Of a stretch of 64,000 nucleotides of DNA, positions 58,877-64,000 are shown in pieces. Within the stretch, counting starts at the first letter, position 1. The number at the start of each line of letters is the position of its first letter. The position numbers and the translations under genes were made by a program. Below the pieces are notes generated by a model. The model made no database searches and was not told where the DNA came from. It saw only the letters and a program-made list of their open reading frames with translations. Source of the stretch: a bacterium (GTDB lineage: Bacteria; UBP15; UBA6099); the NCBI GenBank assembly GCA_029564595.1, contig JAKQPS010000035.1:1-64000 (forward strand), given 5' to 3'.

Positions 58877-59815
58877 TCACTGTCCTGCGGGCGGAGCCGG
58901 GGGCATGGGCGGAACTTCGGGCGTCTTCTGAACGCCGACTTTATCCAGCTTGTCTTTGTGGAGCACGAAATTCTTCTGCTTCTTCAGAGCTTCGACAGTA
59001 TCTTCGGAAATCTTCTCTTTTTTCTCGGCCAGCATCTTCTGTTTGATGCCTTCCTTGACTTCCTCGAACGGGGTGGCGTCGACTTCCGTCTTGTCGTCGG
59101 CGATAACGATGTGCCATCCGAAGCGGGACTGGAAAGGCTCGCTTATCTGTCCTTTATTAAGAGCGAAGGCGACTGATTCGAATTCGGGAGCCATCTGGCC
59201 GCGATCAAACCAGTCGAGGTTTCCGCCGTTGGCGCTGCTGGGGCATTTTGATTTCTCTTTGGCTACGGTTGAGAACGTATCCGGAGCGGCGACAACTTTC
59301 GCGTGCAGCGCGCGCGCCTCCTCCTCCGTGTCAACCAGTATATGTCTTGCTTTCATCTTGCCGCTTGAAAACTCGGCTTTGTTCTCGTCGTAGTATTTCT
59401 TAACCTCTTCGTCGGAGACGGCGACTTTCGCCACTTGCGGCTCGATTTCTTTCGTAAAGTATGTCTGAGCAAGTATCTGATTGATGTAGAAATCAATCAT
59501 TGCTTTGGTTTCAGGGTCTTTGTCATAGCCTTTTTCGCGGGCGGCGGAGGCGAGGGCCATGAACTCGGCCACTTTGGAAACCAACTGTTCTTTCTGCGCC
59601 GGGTCCTGAAGCTGCTGCTGAACCATCGGGGCGAGGTGCGGAATCGCGTAGTTAAGATCTTCAGCGGTAAGTTTTCCGCCGTCGAACTCGGCAATGACCG
59701 TAGGGGCGTCAGCGCCCTGTTTAGCCGGGTCCGCGGGAGTCTTCTTACAACCTGCGGATAGGGCGATAAACGGAGCGATTACACAACAAATGACAAGCTT
59801 CTTGGACTGTTTCAA
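58877..59815 (-). CDS. Parvulin-type peptidyl-prolyl isomerase, exported (312 aa)
   Basis: Signal sequence LVICCVIAPFIALSAGC with a probable lipidation Cys (a slightly irregular lipobox). A SurA/PrsA-like N-terminal helical region follows (about 30-150), then a parvulin domain (about 160-250) with MKARHILVDTEEEARAL, GNLDWFDRGQM and PFQSRFGWHIVIADD, and a charged C-terminal helix. It assists folding or export of envelope proteins. Start TTG 59815 was chosen because GGAGG lies 8 bases upstream; the in-frame TTG at 59830 overlaps that site. It follows the FliN-like gene by 44 bases. Confidence 0.9.
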   Translation of the reverse strand: MKQSKKLVICCVIAPFIALSAGCKKTPADPAKQGADAPTVIAEFDGGKLTAEDLNYAIPHLAPMVQQQLQDPAQKEQLVSKVAEFMALASAAREKGYDKDPETKAMIDFYINQILAQTYFTKEIEPQVAKVAVSDEEVKKYYDENKAEFSSGKMKARHILVDTEEEARALHAKVVAAPDTFSTVAKEKSKCPSSANGGNLDWFDRGQMAPEFESVAFALNKGQISEPFQSRFGWHIVIADDKTEVDATPFEEVKEGIKQKMLAEKKEKISEDTVEALKKQKNFVLHKDKLDKVGVQKTPEVPPMPPAPPAGQ

Positions 59816-59859
59816 GGCGTCAGCCTCCAATGTTGGATTGTGGGTCGCCGTCGGGCGGC

Positions 59860-60447
59860 TCAGTTGAGTTGCGAGAGCCTTTCCATCGGGCTGATAATGT
59901 TGGTTATTTTAATGCCGAAGTTCTCGTCGACTACGACCACCTCGCCGCGCGCGACGAGTTTGCCGTTGACCATGATGTTTATCGGCTCGCCCGAAAGGCG
60001 GTTAAGCTCCACCACCGAACCGGGGCCGAGGTCGAGAACTTTCTGTATGGCCATTTCAGTTCTGCCGAGTTCGACGACCACCTGAAGCGGCACATCGAGA
60101 AGAGTTTCAATGTTTTTAGTCGCAAAATCCGGATGGGAGATTGCGGCGGGCGCGGCTGCGTGTGCCGCTGACGCTGCGGGCGCGGCTGCTATGGGAGCGG
60201 GAGCCGGAGAATCGTCCAGCATGGCCGCTAAATCGTCTCCGCCGAAATCGTCCATAGCGGGAGGCGGGGGCGCAGCAGGCGCGGACTTCGCGGGCGCCGG
60301 GTCGTCCAGCATCCCTTCAAGTCCGGCCAAATCGTCCGCCGTCAGTTCCTCGACCGCGCCACCGCCTTCAGCGGGGCCTTCCGTCGGGTCCTGCACTTCA
60401 GCCAACAACGCGTCTATTTCATCCTGATTCAGGGTGGGGTCGCCCAT
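59860..60447 (-). CDS. fliN: FliN/SpoA-family motor switch protein (195 aa)
   Basis: The C-terminal SpoA domain (about 110-190) has LLDVPLQVVVELGRTEMAIQKVLDLGPGSVVELNRLSGEPINIMVNGKLVARGEVVVVDENFGIKI, the FliN signature shown here in pieces of the family consensus. The N-terminus, LNQDEIDALLAEV (6-18), matches the CheY-P-binding peptide of FliM and FliY. An Ala/Pro-rich linker joins them. No CheC phosphatase domain or FliM core is present. FliN forms the C-ring of flagella or of type III secretion; no other flagellar genes are in the window. It is divergent from pilT. The start follows GGAGGAGAG. Confidence 0.85.
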   Translation of the reverse strand: MGDPTLNQDEIDALLAEVQDPTEGPAEGGGAVEELTADDLAGLEGMLDDPAPAKSAPAAPPPPAMDDFGGDDLAAMLDDSPAPAPIAAAPAASAAHAAAPAAISHPDFATKNIETLLDVPLQVVVELGRTEMAIQKVLDLGPGSVVELNRLSGEPINIMVNGKLVARGEVVVVDENFGIKITNIISPMERLSQLN

Positions 60448-60653
60448 TTATCTCTCCTCCCGGCCTCTACCGCGCGATTGTTTATTTATTGAATCGGTTG
60501 CGATAATTCGATTGCTCCGATAATATTATTGTTGCAATTTTAACTATTATATCAGAATAAGTAAAGCCGGAAATAAAAAATAATAAGCTAAAAAAAGCGT
60601 GTGGACGGGGTGTTTTTTGCCCCCTCCAGACGAATTGACGGAGATTGCCGGTC
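60448..60653. other. Divergent promoter region between fliN and pilT
   Basis: About 110 A+T-rich bases (60480-60600). A TATAAT on the minus strand at 60546-60551 could serve fliN; the -35 match is weak. Several TTGCAA and TATTAT elements make a plus-strand choice ambiguous. No CRP-like palindrome stands out. Confidence 0.4.
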
Positions 60654-61706
60654 ATGGAGATGAACGATATTCTGGAAAAAGCGGTTCAGATGGGGGCGTC
60701 GGACGTGCATTTCGCCCGCGGGCTTCCACCTGTGTTCAGGATCGGCGGCAGACTGACCCGCGTCGGCGAGGAAAAGCTCGAATGGGACATGACCAAGAGG
60801 CTGATTTTTTCCATAATGTCCGACGAGCAGAAGCACCGGCTGGCGGATGAAAAGGAAATCGACTTCTCTCACAGCATAACGGGCGGAAGATTCAGGGTTA
60901 ACGCTTTTTACGACAACTACGGCGTCGCGGCGGTGATGCGGGTTATTCCGCCAAGGCCGCCCGACATGAAAGCCGTGCTGATGCCGCCTGTGGGATTCCA
61001 CTTGGCGCGGATGAAAAGCGGGCTTGTTCTTGTGACCGGCCCCACCGCCAGCGGCAAATCCACCACGCTCGCAGCCATGGTCGACCTCATCAACCGAGAG
61101 CGAGAGGCGCATATCATCACGGTCGAGGACCCGATTGAGTTCCTGTTCGACAGCGAGAAAGGTCTTGTTCACCAACGCGCTGTCGGCCCGAACACCAACT
61201 CTTTTTCATCCGCGCTTCGGGCCGTCCTCAGGGAAGACCCCGACGTGCTTCTGGTCGGCGAGATGCGCGACATGGAGACGATGATGGCGGCGGTGACGAT
61301 AGCCGAGACCGGCCCGCTGGTGCTCGCCACCCTTCACACCGTCAACGCCGCCCAGAGCATCGGCAGAATCGTCGAAGTTTTCCCTTCCTACCAGCAGCAA
61401 CAGATACGCTATCAGCTTTCGGTGACTCTCAAGGGGGTCATCTCGCAGCAGCTTGTGCCTCGCGCGGACAAACCGGCCAGAATCGCCGCCCGCGAGATTC
61501 TCGTCGTCACTCCCGCCATTTCCAACCTCATTCGCGACGGACAGATACACCGCATACCCGAAGCCATCCGCGCCGGAGCCGACCTCGGCATGATCTCGAT
61601 GGACGATTCTCTGCTTTTCTACTTTAAAAAAGGAATTATCAGCAAAGACGACGCTATTTCCCGCGCGTCCAATCCGGACGCTATGCGGGCCGCCGTCGAG
61701 GGGTGA
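60654..61706 (+). CDS. pilT: Type IV pilus retraction ATPase PilT (350 aa)
   Basis: Hexameric motor that pulls back type IV pili for twitching and DNA uptake. Walker A GPTASGKST (129-137), Asp box VEDPIEF, Walker B region REDPDVLLVGEMRDMET with the PilT/PilU-type ending, and the His box ATLHTVNAAQSIGRIVEVFP. The N-terminus has the PilT opening MNDILEKAVQMGASDVHF. Length is that of PilT/PilU. ATG 60654 chosen; TTG 60645 and ATG 60660 are alternatives. The next gene begins 4 bases after its stop. Confidence 0.94.
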   Translation: MEMNDILEKAVQMGASDVHFARGLPPVFRIGGRLTRVGEEKLEWDMTKRLIFSIMSDEQKHRLADEKEIDFSHSITGGRFRVNAFYDNYGVAAVMRVIPPRPPDMKAVLMPPVGFHLARMKSGLVLVTGPTASGKSTTLAAMVDLINREREAHIITVEDPIEFLFDSEKGLVHQRAVGPNTNSFSSALRAVLREDPDVLLVGEMRDMETMMAAVTIAETGPLVLATLHTVNAAQSIGRIVEVFPSYQQQQIRYQLSVTLKGVISQQLVPRADKPARIAAREILVVTPAISNLIRDGQIHRIPEAIRAGADLGMISMDDSLLFYFKKGIISKDDAISRASNPDAMRAAVEG

Positions 61707-61710
61707 ATCC

Positions 61711-62676
61711 ATGACTCTGGACATTTCGGAGCTGAAGGGCATTGAGCTGTTCGCGCAGTTCAAGGACGACGAGCTTGCCCGGTTCGCTCCCGTCATTGAA
61801 AAAATAGAGCTGTCTTCCGGAAGGAATCTATTCGTCGAGGGAGACCCCGGCGATTCTCTGTGCATAATAGTCAGCGGCGCGATCCGGGTATACAAGACCA
61901 TAGATTCGATGGCGGGAGAAGAAAAATCGCTGGCCCTGCTCACCGCGGGCGCATATCTCGGAGAGATGACGCTTCTGGAAGGTTCTCCCCGCTCGGCGTC
62001 GGCCCGCGCGGAGTTCGACTCCGTTATTTTTAAAATCACGCGCGAGAACTTCATCCGCCTGTTGCGCGAATACCCACAGGCGGCAATCAGGTTTTTCGTC
62101 TCTTTCATGAACGTCCTGTCCGAGCGGCTGCGAAGAACCAACGAGGAGCTTGTCGTGCTGTACGAGATAGGCAAAGTGGTGGGAGCCGCCCCGCCGATCG
62201 ACCATCTCCTTGAAGGGGTTCTCCGACCGCTGGTCAACACCGTGAAAGTGGAAATGGGCGCGGTCTTCGTTCTGAATGAAATCACCGGAAAACTTGAGTG
62301 CAAACACGCCGTCGGACAAGGCTCTTCCGACATGCTCAATGTAAAAATCCGAGAAGGCGAAGGAGTCGTCGGAAAGGCCCTCGCCGAGCAGGAGACGCTT
62401 TGCGTCAGGAATTTCGACAATGCCCCGGAGTGCGCCGGGTTGCCCAGACTCGGCTTCGAGCGGCCCGACATGCTGATAGCGCCTCTGGCGCGGGCCGGAC
62501 GCCCTTTCGGCGCCCTGCTCCTCGCCCAGCGTCTCGACGGCAAGGGCTTCGACAACGCCAACATCAACCTCATCAACGGCGTCGCCTCTCAGGCCGCCGC
62601 CGCCATCGAGGCTGCTCTCTTCCAGCAGGATACCGCCGCAAGGGAAAACTTCGATAGAAAATCAATTATGTTTTAG
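61711..62676 (+). CDS. Cyclic-nucleotide-binding and GAF domain protein (321 aa)
   Basis: Residues 10-125 are a CRP-like cNMP-binding domain. The phosphate-binding cassette, AYLGEMTLLEGSPRSASARA (81-100), keeps Glu85 and Arg94, so it should bind cAMP or cGMP. A helix (FFVSFMNVLSERLRRTNEELVVLYEIGKVVGA) leads to a GAF domain (about 165-310). There is no DNA-binding or enzymatic output domain, so it probably works through protein contacts. It is coupled to pilT (4-base gap) and is the natural receptor candidate for the cyclase pair encoded about 5.7 kb upstream. Confidence 0.88.
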   Translation: MTLDISELKGIELFAQFKDDELARFAPVIEKIELSSGRNLFVEGDPGDSLCIIVSGAIRVYKTIDSMAGEEKSLALLTAGAYLGEMTLLEGSPRSASARAEFDSVIFKITRENFIRLLREYPQAAIRFFVSFMNVLSERLRRTNEELVVLYEIGKVVGAAPPIDHLLEGVLRPLVNTVKVEMGAVFVLNEITGKLECKHAVGQGSSDMLNVKIREGEGVVGKALAEQETLCVRNFDNAPECAGLPRLGFERPDMLIAPLARAGRPFGALLLAQRLDGKGFDNANINLINGVASQAAAAIEAALFQQDTAARENFDRKSIMF

Positions 62677-62690
62677 CAAAACATGATGCG

Positions 62691-62824
62691 TTAAGGGAAA
62701 ACTTTTAAAAAAGTTTTCCCTTAAAATCCCTTTCAAAACATTTCATGCTAGCGCCGAATGCAGAGCTTCGCTTCCGCCTTCGGCGCGTATCAAGTGAAAA
62801 GATATTGGGAAAGAATTTTCAATG
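62691..62824. repeat. Repeat family C copy after the cNMP/GAF gene
   Basis: Perfect 16-bp stem 62691-62706/62709-62724 (TTAAGGGAAAACTTTT), 14 bases after the stop codon, then GCGCCGAAT...TTCGGCGC and GTGAAAAGATATTGGGAAAG. May also act as terminator. Confidence 0.8.
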
Positions 62825-62930
62825 GAATCCAATTTATAAAAGATTTCCTGATTCCCCCTGAAACTCATATAGTGGTAAAACCTAAAAAAGCCACGTTTCA
62901 CTTAACAAATATCTTCTCGAGGCGCATAGA

Positions 62931-63058
62931 TTTTGGAGTGCGGCGATTCATCGCCGCTTTAATCGCGATCAACGCTGACAAGAGCCGGGAATTAATTCCC
63001 GGCTCCGGGATGGTTCACATCGCTGGGAAAAGCGGCGATGAATCGCCGCGCTCCAAAG
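62931..63058. repeat. MITE-like element with 29-bp inverted ends
   Basis: Left end TTTGGAGTGCGGCGATTCAT (62932 onwards) and right end ATGAATCGCCGCGCTCCAAA (up to 63057) are reverse complements with one mismatch over about 29 bases. In the centre is a perfect 24-bp palindrome, GAGCCGGGAATT and its complement (62982-63005). No ORF inside. Size and form suit a non-autonomous mobile element. Confidence 0.65.
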
Positions 63059-63099
63059 TCCCGCTCGCCGCGATAAATATCTGAGTTTCAGGGGGACTC

Positions 63100-63200
63100 A
63101 GGAAAGATTCTACCCATTGTGCCGGGTGGAGCCCACAACCCAGTTGTGGGCGATGGCGTGGCGGACGGCAAGGTTTGTTTAGATGTCGCAGGTTCGGGTT
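63100..63200. repeat. Short dispersed repeat near the metallophosphoesterase gene
   Basis: CAGGAAAGATTCT at the left and GTCGCAGGTTCGGGTT at the right recall the ends of the element at 7999-8061. Inside is a hairpin, CCCACAAC-cca-GTTGTGGG (63132-63150). Confidence 0.4.
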
Positions 63201-63206
63201 TATAAT
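63178..63206 (+). promoter_or_regulatory. Probable promoter of the metallophosphoesterase gene
   Basis: TTTAGA (63178-63183), 17-base spacer, TATAAT (63201-63206). Leader of about 72 bases; AAGGAG at 63271-63276. Confidence 0.5.
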
Positions 63207-63284
63207 ATGGTCGGGCGGGAGAGGTTGTGGCGGCTAGGTTGATGGCATGGGGAAGATTGCCCGTAGCACAAAGGAGTTAACGTT

Positions 63285-64000
63285 ATGAAAGAAATGACGA
63301 GGCGGGAGTTTTTGAAGGGGATGGCCGCAGCGGGAGCGGGTGTGGCGGCGGGGATGGCGGCATGGCCGTTCGGCGGCGCCCGCGCGAGCGAGGAACTGAA
63401 GATATCAGCGCGGGGGGCGTTCGTGCGTCAGCGCGGAGAGGGTTTCGCCCGCGTGCGCGCCATATCGCTGGAGCCGGGGTTCAGGATTCAGGGGGGAGCG
63501 GCGGGGACGGATGCGTTTAAAATCGAACTGACGAATGTCCGGGCGGGCAGGCTGTCGTTTTACGGAAAGGGCGTAGAGACGGCGGAAATCCGGGAGTCGG
63601 AAGGAACGGTGGTTTTGAGGGCGAACGCTTCGCAGCCGGGAGGCGCCGTTTTGGAAACCGCATACAACCCGGCGTCCGGGGAGCGACTGAACTTTATCGC
63701 TTTCAGCGATACGCATCTGGGGGCGGACGGGGCGACGGAGCAGTTCTCGCGCGTGCGCCGTCAGGTCAACTTGCGCAGACCGGTTTTCGTGGTGAACGCG
63801 GGGGACAATGTGGATGTCGACGAACCCGCGCAATGGAATGTCTTTGAAACAGAGACGGCGAAGCTGGTAGCGCCGCTTTTCACGACAATCGGCAACCACG
63901 ACAGTTACCTGTCGACCAAGCTGTACCGGGAGCGGATGGGCGCGCTGTATTACGCGGTCGATTACGGGGACACGCAGGTTCTGTTGCTCGACAACGCGCA
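63285..64000 (+). CDS. Tat-exported metallophosphoesterase (partial, 238+ aa)
   Basis: Cut by the right edge. AAGGAG stands 8 bases before ATG 63285. The N-terminus has a twin-arginine signal, TRREFLKGMAAAGAGVAAG, cleaved near ARA-SE, so the protein is exported folded through TatC. A beta-rich region of about 110 residues precedes the calcineurin-like phosphoesterase core: FSDTHLG, VVNAGDNVD and TIGNHDS supply the D-x-H, G-D and G-N-H-D metal ligands in order. Such enzymes cut phosphomono- or diesters in the periplasm; the substrate is not evident, and the C-terminal His motifs are outside the window. Confidence 0.9.
   Translation, partial: MKEMTRREFLKGMAAAGAGVAAGMAAWPFGGARASEELKISARGAFVRQRGEGFARVRAISLEPGFRIQGGAAGTDAFKIELTNVRAGRLSFYGKGVETAEIRESEGTVVLRANASQPGGAVLETAYNPASGERLNFIAFSDTHLGADGATEQFSRVRRQVNLRRPVFVVNAGDNVDVDEPAQWNVFETETAKLVAPLFTTIGNHDSYLSTKLYRERMGALYYAVDYGDTQVLLLDNA

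Noticed and set aside
1-64000. tRNA or rRNA genes
   Set aside because: I found no cloverleaf-like or rRNA-like sequence in the intergenic regions; short tRNAs overlapping genes cannot be fully excluded by eye.

Overview
The window reads as chromosomal DNA of a GC-rich bacterium with a two-membrane envelope. It encodes TatC, a LolA-like secreted protein, many signal peptides, a PilT ATPase, a FliN-type motor protein and large dolichol-type (GT-C) membrane glycosyltransferase-like proteins. I cannot name the phylum. Genes are packed into short operons with many 4-base ATGA, GTGA or TTGA start/stop overlaps. Most gaps longer than about 250 bases are filled with dispersed palindromic repeats. A block at the left (about 1-2950) is much richer in A+T than the rest and may be acquired.

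Layout. 1-2921 (-): the first residues of a probable PAS-type sensor, two secreted proteins of unknown function and an NTF2/SnoaL-like protein. 3335-5953 (+): a compact RiPP-type peptide modification operon: HPr-kinase-like ATPase, PqqD-like chaperone, radical SAM/SPASM enzyme and a 56-residue Cys-containing precursor, driven by a near-consensus promoter and flanked on both sides by repeat blocks. 6618-7825 (+): zinc-ribbon coiled-coil protein and RNase HI. 8073-13704 (-): two START-like secreted paralogues, TatC, a DUF1571/LolA-like protein, GlpX and UDP-glucose dehydrogenase. 13804-19250 (-): glycine decarboxylase subunits GcvPB and GcvPA, a GNAT acetyltransferase, an HNH nuclease and a TrpB2-type synthase. 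19346-25534 (-): an acidic membrane protein with a small coupled partner, a methyltransferase, and a J-HEAT/DnaK chaperone pair. 26038-31952 (+): M20 peptidase, YkgJ-like protein, RemB-like regulator, AmmeMemoRadiSam radical SAM enzyme, SppA, an alpha/beta hydrolase and a small Cys protein. 32450-40052 (-): two B12-binding radical SAM enzymes alternating with two DUF2723 membrane proteins. 40187-44335 (+): MoxR, DUF58 and transglutaminase. 44618-48841 (-): a 1407-residue secreted modular protein ending in a dockerin-like EF-hand. 49763-58419 (+): two CHASE2 class III nucleotide cyclases, an alkaline-phosphatase-superfamily enzyme and a ThiF/MoeB-like protein. 58877-60447 (-): parvulin and FliN-like protein. 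60654-62676 (+): PilT and a cNMP-binding/GAF protein. 63285 to the end: a Tat-exported metallophosphoesterase, cut by the window edge.

The most striking system is the cyclase pair. CHASE2 cyclase A has lost both metal-binding aspartates but keeps the substrate and transition-state residues. Cyclase B, the next gene, keeps both aspartates but has lost the transition-state Asn and Arg. They therefore look like an obligate heterodimer built like the C1/C2 halves of animal membrane adenylyl cyclases. A likely cAMP receptor (cNMP domain plus GAF) sits 4 bases behind pilT about 5.7 kb downstream of the cyclase genes, which suggests a link from an envelope signal through cAMP to pilus retraction. 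A second theme is transcription that appears leaderless: several genes without a Shine-Dalgarno sequence have a -10 box only 6-7 bases before the ATG.
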